33,100 nt of DNA from Muribaculum sp. (lineage in GTDB: Bacteria; Bacillota; Clostridia; Lachnospirales; Lachnospiraceae), in the NCBI GenBank assembly GCA_023663505.1, contig JAMPHH010000033.1, positions 1-33,100 of the forward strand. The letters are read 5' to 3'. This document shows, piece by piece, positions 13,664 through 21,712 of the stretch. Position numbers and translations under genes: made by a program. The notes under the pieces were generated by a model that was not told the origin of the DNA, did no database searches, and was given only the letters and a program-made list of their open reading frames with translations. Positions within the stretch are counted from its first letter, which is position 1; the number at the start of each line of letters is the position of its first letter.

Positions 13664-14806
13664 CTAGCGCCTTTTCCACTTCCCAAAGAGCGACCTCTTA
13701 TAATGGCTAAGCTCCTCCTTCGCCTCGTCATGCTTCGACGCCTTCTTCAGATACTCCACAGCCTTGGGAATGTCCTCCTGTACGCCCAAGCCCTGTCCGT
13801 AAATACAACCCAGTATGTAATACGCTTCCCAGCCGAGCCAGTCCGCCCGCTCCAGAATCTCCCTTGCCTTCCCATAATCCTGTGCCACACCTCTGCCATA
13901 GAAATAGCATCTTCCCAAGCCGTTTGCACAGTTGTCCGTGGTGCCCGTCTTATGGGGCTCTGCGTATCCGCTCTCAAAGCAGTGAAAGGCATACTCGTAA
14001 TCCTGAGCCACCAGCTTGCCCTCCTCATAGGCATGACCTACCTCATACCACGCCAAGGGCTCTCCGCCCTCCAAAGCCTTCTTGTACCAGACAAACGCCT
14101 CCTCATTTTTCCCCTCGTCCTCCAGCGAATCCGCATAGAAATATTGCAGATAGGGATAGCCGAGCTCCGCCCCCAGCTTAGAAAGTCCCTTCGCCTTCTC
14201 GGGCTGGGGCGCGATAAATCCCTCGTCCCCCTCGAGATAGAACTTTTCCAGATTGTTTGCCGCCTGATAGATACCGCCCTTTAACGCCTTCATGAACCAG
14301 TCCTCGCACTTGGCGATGTTCTCCGCCATATATGCATTAAACTCTGCCTGATTAGCAAAGTCCTCCTTCCGCTTGTCCTGAATGCGCACAAAATCCCACC
14401 AGAAGTAGGTGTTGCCAATCACATACTGGCAGAAGGCATCACCCGCCTCCGCCTTCTCCAATACAACGTCAAATGCCTCCTGCAGATTGGCGAAGGGCAT
14501 TTTGCGCTCCAGCTCGGGTAGAAGCTCGCCACACCTTATGCATACCAACACGCCGACGGCGCTGCCCTGCTCCACGGACTTGTGATACAGCCTTGTCGCC
14601 TTCCTGTCATCCTCCGGAAAATGATGTCCGCTCCAAATATATTGAGGCCCGCTGAGACACCTTGCCAGAATACAGCTCGCGTCCCCGTCTCCCGCGTCGG
14701 ACGCCTCCTGCAGCAGCCGCAGTCCCTCCTGTCCCTTTCCTGCCCGCTCATCATAATAAATATAACGAAGCGCCTCCTCCACCGCGTCACTAAAGCACTT
14801 TCCCAT
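13664..14806 (-). CDS. Sel1-like repeat protein
   Basis: 380 aa from the second of two close ATGs (14804-14806), which has AGGAGG 8 bases upstream. It is built of Sel1/TPR-type helical repeats; the clearest are near residues 210-375, for example YEVGHAYEEGKLVAQDYEYAFHCFE and LGRCYFYGRGVAQDYGKAREILERA. Such proteins act as scaffolds; no catalytic motif, signal peptide or membrane segment is visible. It is the last gene of a minus-strand block with the two paralogues and the DUF4261 protein. A perfect 14-bp palindrome (13659-13672) overlaps its stop codon and may help terminate transcription. Confidence 0.82.
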   Translation of the reverse strand: MGKCFSDAVEEALRYIYYDERAGKGQEGLRLLQEASDAGDGDASCILARCLSGPQYIWSGHHFPEDDRKATRLYHKSVEQGSAVGVLVCIRCGELLPELERKMPFANLQEAFDVVLEKAEAGDAFCQYVIGNTYFWWDFVRIQDKRKEDFANQAEFNAYMAENIAKCEDWFMKALKGGIYQAANNLEKFYLEGDEGFIAPQPEKAKGLSKLGAELGYPYLQYFYADSLEDEGKNEEAFVWYKKALEGGEPLAWYEVGHAYEEGKLVAQDYEYAFHCFESGYAEPHKTGTTDNCANGLGRCYFYGRGVAQDYGKAREILERADWLGWEAYYILGCIYGQGLGVQEDIPKAVEYLKKASKHDEAKEELSHYKRSLFGKWKRR

Positions 14807-14850
14807 GATCATGTCCTCCTTTTATCATTCTATCATTTTCTTATTAATGG

Positions 14851-16047
14851 TCAGCGGATAACAAAACCGTCCTCCACCGGGAACATCAATACCATACCTC
14901 TCGCGTCCTTCGGGTCTGAGCCCTTTTCCATCATCTGCGCAAAGCAGCCATAGGTCGCGCTGGACGAAATGTATTCCTTATAGATATCATCAGTGGCCTC
15001 CCCGAACACCCCGTCATCGAATGCGGTAAAAAGCGCCTGCCACAACAATGCATAATCCGCGAGCTGATTTTTATACACGGTCTCCCTCCTGCCGTCCGAG
15101 TGGACAAAATCCACCGTCTCGGGAAACACGGCATCAGGAAAAGCGTTTTCCGTGCAGATCTCCGGAAGGAAGAAAAAGCATTCATATCCCAGAACAGGAT
15201 CCTGTAACGCCTCGCCCAGACGCTGCGGCAGGGTGTCATACAATTCCTCCGTGGTCGCCTCGTGGAACAGCTTCGCCGCCGTGATCACCTTCTCCTTCAA
15301 TCTGCCAAAGCCATCCTTCCCATCATAGGGATAGGGGAGCAGTGTGGATTCCTCCTGTCGGATAAAGAAAAACTGCTTCTGGGACACAAAGCCATAGCCC
15401 TCCGCGTCCCACTTGGCGACGAGCTTGGCAACCTTATCGCTCAGCTCCTCGCTTTTCACGTCGTCAATGCGCACCTCTCCCGTGATCTCCTTACCTACCT
15501 TGGAGCCAAACACCTTCACATAGCAAAGCTTCTGATTGCCAAGCCGCTTAAGAATATCGTCCTTCAGGGCATCCCAATAGACATTGGGGTCTGTGCTTCC
15601 ATTCTGCCTGCCCGTGCCCACGATATCCGTCTTGTAGACCCTCCAGCTATGCTCCCGCCCCGCAAACTGCGTCATGACAGGGATCCCCTCGCGCTTCTCC
15701 TCCATACTGATAATGCCCTGCATAAAAGCAAACACAAAGGAGGAGAGTGCCATACCGATACGGGTCTTAGGGTCATCTCCCATACCAACCGTGCACTCAT
15801 AAAGATTTTTCCCCCACTGGGGAGCCTCGATATACAGATCCAAGACCACGCCCCGGTCTGTCGCCTGCGACACCTGGGGACACACGCGTACATTCCACTG
15901 ACGAAACAGCACGCCGCCATCGTCTATCACCGAATCTCCCTTTAAAAGCTCTGCGAGCTGCTGCTTCACATAGTCCCTGATGCCTTCCGGCTCCGACAAA
16001 TCAAAATCGCTCTCACTCTTTTTCTTAAAAACATCAAATAAACCCAT
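14851..16047 (-). CDS. Uncharacterised protein, paralogue B
   Basis: 398 aa, start MGLFDVFKKK with AAGGAGAG upstream. No signal peptide or membrane helix is evident; the amphipathic N-terminal MGLFDxFKKK is common in small cytosolic proteins of several uncharacterised families. Features are LYIEAPQWGK, SSFVFAFMQGI, FAGREHSWRVYKTD, NVYWDALKDDI and a C-terminal LMFPVEDGFVIR. I cannot place it in a family with confidence; DUF6348 is one candidate to test. It is clearly a recent paralogue of the gene directly upstream, and sits in the DUF4261 to Sel1 block. An immunity or stress role is possible from the neighbourhood but unproven. Confidence 0.8.
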   Translation of the reverse strand: MGLFDVFKKKSESDFDLSEPEGIRDYVKQQLAELLKGDSVIDDGGVLFRQWNVRVCPQVSQATDRGVVLDLYIEAPQWGKNLYECTVGMGDDPKTRIGMALSSFVFAFMQGIISMEEKREGIPVMTQFAGREHSWRVYKTDIVGTGRQNGSTDPNVYWDALKDDILKRLGNQKLCYVKVFGSKVGKEITGEVRIDDVKSEELSDKVAKLVAKWDAEGYGFVSQKQFFFIRQEESTLLPYPYDGKDGFGRLKEKVITAAKLFHEATTEELYDTLPQRLGEALQDPVLGYECFFFLPEICTENAFPDAVFPETVDFVHSDGRRETVYKNQLADYALLWQALFTAFDDGVFGEATDDIYKEYISSSATYGCFAQMMEKGSDPKDARGMVLMFPVEDGFVIR

Positions 16048-16088
16048 GCTTCTCTCCTTGTATTATTCTATCATTCTCTTATCAATGG

Positions 16089-17288
16089 TCAGCGGATAAC
16101 AAAATCATCCTCCACCGGAAACATCAGTACTATGCTTCTTGCATCCCTCGGCTCTGAATCATTTTCCGGCATTTGCGCAAGACAGTCATAGGTCGCACTG
16201 GACGAAATGCATTTCTTACAAATATCATCCGTAGCTTCCCCGAACACCTCATCGTTGCATATGGTAAAGATAGCACGCTGCATCAATCCATAATCCGTGA
16301 GCTGATTTTTATACATTGTCTCCCTCCTGCCGTCCGAGTAGATAAAGTCAACCGTCTCGGGAAATAAGGCGTCCGGAAAAGCGTTTTCCGTGCAAATCTC
16401 CGGAAGGAAGAAAAAGCATTCATATCCCAGAACAGGATCCTGCAGCGCCTCGCCCAGACGCTGCGGCAGAGTGCCATACAATTCCTCCGTGGTCGCCTCG
16501 TTAAACAGCTTCATCGCCGCGATCACCTTCTCCTTCAATTTTTCAAAGCCCTCCTCCCCCTCATAGGGATAGGAAAGCGATGAGTCTTCCTCCTGTCGGA
16601 TAAAGAAAAACTGCCTCTGGGACGCTGTGATTTGCCCCTTCATGTCCCACCGGGCGACAAGCTTGGCAACCTTATCGCCCAGCTCCTCACTTGACGTATG
16701 GTCAATATATACATCACCCGTGACATCACCCATACATCTGGAGCCTGACACCTGCACATAGCAAAGCTTCTGATTGCCCAAATACTTAGAAATATCATCC
16801 TTCAGGACGTCCCAATATACATTGGGGTCTGTACTTCCATTCTGTTCGTCCATACTCATGATATCCGTCTTGTAGACCCTCCAGCTATGCTCCCGCCCAG
16901 CGAACTGAGTCGTGACAGGAATTCCCTCCCGCCTCTCCTCCATGTTGATGATGCCCTGCATAAAAGGAAATACAAAGGAGGAGAGCGCCATCTCGATACG
17001 GGTCTTAGGGTTATTCCCCATAGCCACCGTCCATTCATGGATCTGCCTCCCCCACTGTGGAGCCTCGATATACAGATCCAAAGAAATCGTGCCCCCTTCT
17101 GTCGCCGGCAACACGTCGGGACACACGCGCATATTCCACTGAAGAAACAGCACGCCGTCCTCATCTATCACCGGATCTCCCTTTAAAGACTCTGCGAGCT
17201 GCTGCTTCACATAGCCCTTGATGCCTTCCGGCTCCGACAGATCAAATCCGCTTTCATTCTTTTTCTTAAAAATATCTAATAAACCCAT
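16089..17288 (-). CDS. Uncharacterised protein, paralogue A
   Basis: 399 aa from the ATG at 17286-17288 (MGLLDIFKKK) with GGGAGAG upstream; the longer frame adds seven residues without an SD. It aligns with paralogue B along its whole length with only short gaps. Identity is complete from TTEELY to near NAFPDA apart from one position, and lower in the middle, for example around the VSGSRCMGDVTGDVYID segment. It follows the DUF4261 gene after 32 bases. Function unknown. Confidence 0.8.
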   Translation of the reverse strand: MGLLDIFKKKNESGFDLSEPEGIKGYVKQQLAESLKGDPVIDEDGVLFLQWNMRVCPDVLPATEGGTISLDLYIEAPQWGRQIHEWTVAMGNNPKTRIEMALSSFVFPFMQGIINMEERREGIPVTTQFAGREHSWRVYKTDIMSMDEQNGSTDPNVYWDVLKDDISKYLGNQKLCYVQVSGSRCMGDVTGDVYIDHTSSEELGDKVAKLVARWDMKGQITASQRQFFFIRQEEDSSLSYPYEGEEGFEKLKEKVIAAMKLFNEATTEELYGTLPQRLGEALQDPVLGYECFFFLPEICTENAFPDALFPETVDFIYSDGRRETMYKNQLTDYGLMQRAIFTICNDEVFGEATDDICKKCISSSATYDCLAQMPENDSEPRDARSIVLMFPVEDDFVIR

Positions 17289-17320
17289 GCTTCTCTCCCT
17301 ATGTATCAAATCATAAAAAT

Positions 17321-18196
17321 CTATCTCTGTCCCGCCGCATATTCATTCATATTGATGTCCATGACCTCCCTTGCCGGCTGAATCAAAGCCTCCTCATACT
17401 GACATCTCCACTGAATGCTCTGCTCCATATGTCCATCCGCAATCCCGTCTATGGTCTCGCCGCTGGCGACAGGCGCATTGTTGGCATATATGTATGACAG
17501 CACGTTATAGGCATGATTTACCACCCAGTTCGGGTCCATCCCGTGAAAATGGTACTGCACATCAGGAAGATACAAGGTTCCCATACCCAACGAATCCACG
17601 ACAGAATCCTCCGTCCCCTGTATGTTGAAAAAGCGCACATTCACCGCAAAATAGACAAACCTGTCCTCCCTTGGAATCTTGTGGTTTACAATCCTATCTC
17701 GTGTAAACATCTTGCCGGAATCCAGAAACCATACCGCCTCACACTCAGGAAACAGCTCCACCATAGCTTCCATAAAGTCCATCAGCATGTCCGCCCTGTC
17801 CCTGTAATCGGGTATCCAATCACCCAGCATATTCACTGCAATAATGCAATATTTACACCTGTCCAAAATCTCCTCACTCTCCGGACAGTCCCACATCTGG
17901 CTTCTCACGATCTCGTCTACATGATTATTCTTGGGTTCTGCGCTCGCTGTGAGCATAAGCTGAGCCGGCATCTCCCCCTGCTTGAACTTCACCTTATACT
18001 TCATGGGATTAAAACAAGCCATTCTCTCATCATAAGAGAAACACTCCACCTCGCCCAAGTGCTTCCGCATGACCGTCAGCATATCCTCCTTGGGCGGCAT
18101 AGCGGTCTTCTCCCTGAAAAGAAGCTTTATGGGACAAATCCCGCCCGTCTGCTGCCGCTGGCTTAAATCCTGTTGTAATACCTTTTCTTCCTCCAT
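17321..18196 (-). CDS. DUF4261 domain protein
   Basis: 291 aa from the ATG at 18194-18196 with GGGAGGGG 5 bases upstream; the longer frame from 18274 runs through the leader. The C-terminal part VYFAVNVRFFNIQGTEDSVVDSLGMGTLYLPDVQYHFHGMDPNWVVNHAYNVLSYIY is characteristic of DUF4261. The family is often near polymorphic-toxin immunity and Sufu-like genes, but its role is not established. No signal or membrane segment is visible. It heads a four-gene block with the twin paralogues and the Sel1 protein. A 13-bp palindrome sits 60 bases upstream. Confidence 0.8.
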   Translation of the reverse strand: MEEEKVLQQDLSQRQQTGGICPIKLLFREKTAMPPKEDMLTVMRKHLGEVECFSYDERMACFNPMKYKVKFKQGEMPAQLMLTASAEPKNNHVDEIVRSQMWDCPESEEILDRCKYCIIAVNMLGDWIPDYRDRADMLMDFMEAMVELFPECEAVWFLDSGKMFTRDRIVNHKIPREDRFVYFAVNVRFFNIQGTEDSVVDSLGMGTLYLPDVQYHFHGMDPNWVVNHAYNVLSYIYANNAPVASGETIDGIADGHMEQSIQWRCQYEEALIQPAREVMDINMNEYAAGQR

Positions 18197-18256
18197 TGTG
18201 TCCCCTCCCTTTCCACATCCCGCCTTGGTTTCTTTCACATAGAATGCTCTATCACA

Positions 18257-18269
18257 GGTCAATTTGACC
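18257..18269. promoter_or_regulatory. Operator-like palindrome before the DUF4261 gene
   Basis: GGTCAA-T-TTGACC is a perfect 6-1-6 palindrome, 60 bases upstream of the DUF4261 start. On the minus strand it contains TTGACC, a possible -35, but no convincing -10 follows at normal spacing. It may be a repressor site or chance. Confidence 0.3.
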
Positions 18270-18313
18270 CGCAAATTGCCCGGCCAATTGCCCCCACGAT
18301 CTGCCCTTCCGCC

Positions 18314-18877
18314 CTACTCCGGCTGGTAGCTTTTGAGTCTCTCCCTGCGTTCCTTATAGTCCGGAAGATACCGCTCCACCTCATGCCAGAACTGCGGTGA
18401 GTGATCCATGTGCCGCCTGTGGGCAAGCTCATGCACCACCACATAGTCCACCAGCTCTATCGGCAGGAACAAAAGCCTGCAGTTAAAGTTCAGATTCCCG
18501 TCCACACTGCAGCTCCCCCATCTCGTGCGTTGGTTGCGCATGGCGATCCGCCCATAGCTGATACCCATTTTGTCGGCATAATATTCTACCCTGTGCGTCA
18601 CCAGCTCCCTTGCCTTGCGCCTGCCCTCCGCCGTTACCACCTGTGGCAGTCGGGTCTTCGGGGAGTCGTTCACAAATAGCAGACTGTTCCTTTTCTGTAT
18701 GATCCAGCTCTCATGCTTTTGCAGGAATTCCCTGACGGTCTTGTCCGACACGCGCAGCGGCATCCTCGCATAGACCGAGCCGTCGCTTTTCACCTGAAGC
18801 CCCAGAGATTGTCGCTTGGAATAAATCACCTGCACCACAATCTCCTCCTCACCGCTCCCAATCCGATACTCCTTCAT
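18314..18877 (-). CDS. YgjP-like (DUF45) metal-dependent hydrolase
   Basis: 187 aa from the ATG at 18875-18877; a TTG 18 bases upstream is an alternative. Family hallmarks are RWGSCS followed by NLNFNCRLLFLP and the zinc site VVHELAHRRHMDHSPQFW, where HELAH supplies two histidine ligands and the catalytic Glu, and a later His the third. The length fits this M48-like/SprT-like family. The natural substrate is unknown. It lies 39 bases after valS on the same strand and is probably co-transcribed. Confidence 0.85.
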   Translation of the reverse strand: MKEYRIGSGEEEIVVQVIYSKRQSLGLQVKSDGSVYARMPLRVSDKTVREFLQKHESWIIQKRNSLLFVNDSPKTRLPQVVTAEGRRKARELVTHRVEYYADKMGISYGRIAMRNQRTRWGSCSVDGNLNFNCRLLFLPIELVDYVVVHELAHRRHMDHSPQFWHEVERYLPDYKERRERLKSYQPE

Positions 18878-18916
18878 CCTCCAAACACCTGCCAAACCAT
18901 CAACGATAAGCCTTCC

Positions 18917-21598
18917 CTACTGTCCAAGCTGCGCCAGCCGGTCCGTCACCTGCTCCATCATGCGAGTGTACTTCTCAAGCTTTCCTCTCTCCTCCGCAAT
19001 CTTACTCTCCGGAGCCTTGGAGACGAATTTCTCATTGGAGAGCATACCGTTCACACGGGCAAGCTCACCCTGCAATCGCTTCTGCTCCTTCGTGAGCCGC
19101 TCTATCTCCGCGGCGATATCCACCAGCTCCGCAAAGGGGATATACAGCGTCGCTCCGGGAATCACCACAGACACGGCGTCCTGTGCGATTCCGCTCTTGT
19201 CCCGCTGCATAGTGACCTCGCTGGCATACGCCAGAGAAGCGAAGAACAGCTTCCCTTCCGTGAAGGTGCGCAAAATCTCCTCGTCCTCACTGACCACGAA
19301 CACGCCTGCCTTGCGGGAGGGAGCCACGTTCATCTCACTGCGGATATTGCGTATGCCGCGGACAGCCTCCTTGATGGTCTCGATATCCCTCTCCTCCTTG
19401 GCAAAGCTGCGTTCCTCCATATACTGCGGCCATCTGCTCAGCATGATTGTCTCCTCCTCACTCTGCAGGGAGCAGAAGATTTCCTCCGTGATAAAGGGCA
19501 TGTACGGGTGCAGGAGCTTTAACGCGTCAATCAGCACCGTCTTCAATGTCCACAACGCCGCGTTCTGGCTGGCGGCATCGTCCGTGTTGTAGAGCCTTGG
19601 CTTCACCATCTCGATATACCAGTCGCAGAATTCGTCCCAGATAAAATCATAAACCTTCTGCACCGCGATGCCCAGCTCGAAGCTCTCCATATTGTCCGTC
19701 ACGTCCTTGACCAAGGTGTTTAACTTGGAGAGTATCCACTTGTCCACGGGCTGCAGCTCCCCGTCCGCAGGAGTGGTGATCTCCTTGCCGGTCTTCTCCC
19801 GTACACTGTCCATGTTCATCATGATGAAACGGGACGCGTTCCACACCTTGTTGCCAAAGTTTCTGGAATTCTCCACTCTCTCATAATAAAAGCGCATATC
19901 ATTGCCGGGCGCGTTGCCGGTAATCAGGGTAAGGCGCAAAGCGTCCGCGCCATACTGGTCGATAATCTCCAAAGGGTCAATACCATTGCCCAAGGATTTG
20001 GACATCTTACGCCCCTGACTGTCCCGCACAAGCCCGTGGAACAGCACGGTCTTAAAGGGCTTCTCTCCCATCTGTTCAAAGCCCGAGAAAATCATACGGA
20101 TCACCCAGAAGAAGATAATATCATAACCCGTCACCAAGACATCCGTGGGATAAAAATACTTCAAATCCTCCGTCTCATCAGGCCACCCCAGTGTCTCAAA
20201 GGGCCACAGGGCGGAGGAAAACCATGTATCCAGCGTGTCCGGATCCTGAGTAAGATGTGCGCAGCCGCATTTGGGACACATCTTCGGCATCTCCTTCGCC
20301 ACGGTCACTTCATTACACTCGTCACAATAATAGGCGGGAATGCGGTGCCCCCACCAGAGCTGACGGCTGATACACCAGTCGCGAATATTGTCAGTCCAGT
20401 TAAAATATGTCTTCTCCATGCGCTCGGGAATCAGCTTGATATCGCCGGATTTTACCGCTTCCACGGCGGGCTTGATCAACTCATCCATCCGCACGAACCA
20501 CTGCTCCTTCACCAAGGGCTCAATGGTGGTCTTGCAGCGGTCATGGGTGCCCACGTTGTGGGAATAATCCTCAATCTTCTCAAGCAGCCCCATCGCGTCC
20601 AGCTCCGCCACGATCGCCTTTCTCGCCTCGTAACGCTCCATACCCGCGAATTTACCGCCGTTTTCATTGATGGTGGCGTCATCATTCATCACGTTGATGA
20701 CGGGAAGGTTATGACGCTTCCCCACCTCGAAGTCGTTGGGGTCATGGGCAGGGGTAATCTTCACCACGCCGGTGCCAAACTCCCTGTCCACATAGGTATC
20801 CGTGACAATGGGAATCTCCCGATTCATGATGGGCAGCATCACCCTCCTGCCAATCAGATGTTGATAACGCTCGTCCTCGGGGTGAATCGCCACAGCGGTA
20901 TCCCCGAGCATAGTCTCAGGACGCGTGGTGGCAAAGGTCAGAAATTCCGTGTCGCTCACACTGCCGTCCTCGCTGATCAAAGGATATTTGATATGCCAGA
21001 AATGCCCCGCCTGCTCCTGATATTCCACCTCCGCGTCGGAGATAGAAGTATTACACACGGGGCACCAGTTGATGATGCGGGCGCCCTTGTAGATATAGCC
21101 CTTCTCATGCATCTTCACGAACACCTCGGTAACTGCCCTGTTGCAACCCTCGTCCATGGTGAACCGCTCCCTGTCCCAATCGCAGGAGGAGCCCAATTTC
21201 TTCAACTGCGAAATGATACGTCCGCCGTATTCCTTCTTCCAGTCCCATGCCCGCTCCAGGAATTTCTCCCTTCCCAGATCGTGCTTGTCGATCCCCTCCT
21301 CCTTCAGCTTCTCTATGATCTTGACCTCCGTCGCGATACTGGCATGATCCGTGCCCGGCTGCCAGAGAGCATTATAGCCCTGCATACGCTTGAAACGGAT
21401 TAGGATATCCTGCATCGTGTTGTCCAAAGCGTGTCCCATGTGGAGCTGCCCCGTGATATTCGGTGGCGGGATCACGATCGTAAAGGGGGTTTTGGAGTGA
21501 TCCACCTTTGCGTGAAAATATTTGTTGTCTAGCCATTTCTGATACAGCTTGTCCTCTATGCCCTTGGGGTCATAGGTTTTTGCCAATTCCTTGCTCAT
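18917..21598 (-). CDS. valS: Valyl-tRNA synthetase
   Basis: 893 aa from the ATG at 21596-21598 with GGGGAG 7 bases upstream; nine upstream codons in frame are probably leader. Class I synthetase: HIGH motif as HMGH (about 53-56) after PPPNITGQL, and KMSKS in GRKMSKSLGNGIDPL near residue 530. The editing domain lies between, with TTRPETMLGDTAVAIHP. Two Cys pairs (CDEC and CPKCGC) near 420-440 form a zinc knuckle seen in clostridial enzymes. The C-terminal about 65 residues are the valine-specific coiled-coil tRNA-binding arm. Full length and all motifs intact. No T-box leader fits in the 114 bases upstream. Confidence 0.97.
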   Translation of the reverse strand: MSKELAKTYDPKGIEDKLYQKWLDNKYFHAKVDHSKTPFTIVIPPPNITGQLHMGHALDNTMQDILIRFKRMQGYNALWQPGTDHASIATEVKIIEKLKEEGIDKHDLGREKFLERAWDWKKEYGGRIISQLKKLGSSCDWDRERFTMDEGCNRAVTEVFVKMHEKGYIYKGARIINWCPVCNTSISDAEVEYQEQAGHFWHIKYPLISEDGSVSDTEFLTFATTRPETMLGDTAVAIHPEDERYQHLIGRRVMLPIMNREIPIVTDTYVDREFGTGVVKITPAHDPNDFEVGKRHNLPVINVMNDDATINENGGKFAGMERYEARKAIVAELDAMGLLEKIEDYSHNVGTHDRCKTTIEPLVKEQWFVRMDELIKPAVEAVKSGDIKLIPERMEKTYFNWTDNIRDWCISRQLWWGHRIPAYYCDECNEVTVAKEMPKMCPKCGCAHLTQDPDTLDTWFSSALWPFETLGWPDETEDLKYFYPTDVLVTGYDIIFFWVIRMIFSGFEQMGEKPFKTVLFHGLVRDSQGRKMSKSLGNGIDPLEIIDQYGADALRLTLITGNAPGNDMRFYYERVENSRNFGNKVWNASRFIMMNMDSVREKTGKEITTPADGELQPVDKWILSKLNTLVKDVTDNMESFELGIAVQKVYDFIWDEFCDWYIEMVKPRLYNTDDAASQNAALWTLKTVLIDALKLLHPYMPFITEEIFCSLQSEEETIMLSRWPQYMEERSFAKEERDIETIKEAVRGIRNIRSEMNVAPSRKAGVFVVSEDEEILRTFTEGKLFFASLAYASEVTMQRDKSGIAQDAVSVVIPGATLYIPFAELVDIAAEIERLTKEQKRLQGELARVNGMLSNEKFVSKAPESKIAEERGKLEKYTRMMEQVTDRLAQLGQ

Positions 21599-21645
21599 TG
21601 TAATTCTCCCCTTTTCCTTTTTCACATTTTTACACTTTTATTGTA

Positions 21646-21674
21646 ATAATACCACAGGCAAAATCTGAATACAA
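21646..21674 (-). promoter_or_regulatory. Probable valS promoter
   Basis: Minus strand TTGTAT (21669-21674), 17-bp spacer, TATTAT (21646-21651), about 45 bases upstream of the valS ATG. The -10 matches 5 of 6, the -35 3 of 6. It lies in the gap after the DUF6020-like gene, where a short 6-bp stem could also terminate the upstream operon. Confidence 0.45.
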
Positions 21675-21712
21675 CCACCAAAGCCCCGCTGCAGCTTTGA
21701 AAATGCAGTCGT

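Larger units (their letters stand above)
14827..17288 (-). repeat. Tandem duplication of a 1.2-kb gene unit
   Basis: Copy B (14827-16047) and copy A (16065-17288) carry paralogous genes in the same order and strand, and the first 24 bases of the downstream flank (starting ATTCTATCATT) are duplicated with them. One internal tract (15131-15263 against 16372-16503) is nearly identical while other parts differ much more. Confidence 0.85.

Noticed and set aside
20036..21403. Long open frame (455 codons) on the plus strand opposite valS
   Set aside because: It is antisense to an intact, motif-complete valyl-tRNA synthetase, has no SD or family motif, and shows His/Leu/Arg-rich composition typical of a reverse-strand shadow.
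21599..21712. T-box riboswitch before valS
   Set aside because: Only 114 bases are available and neither the specifier stem nor the conserved T-box sequence is visible.
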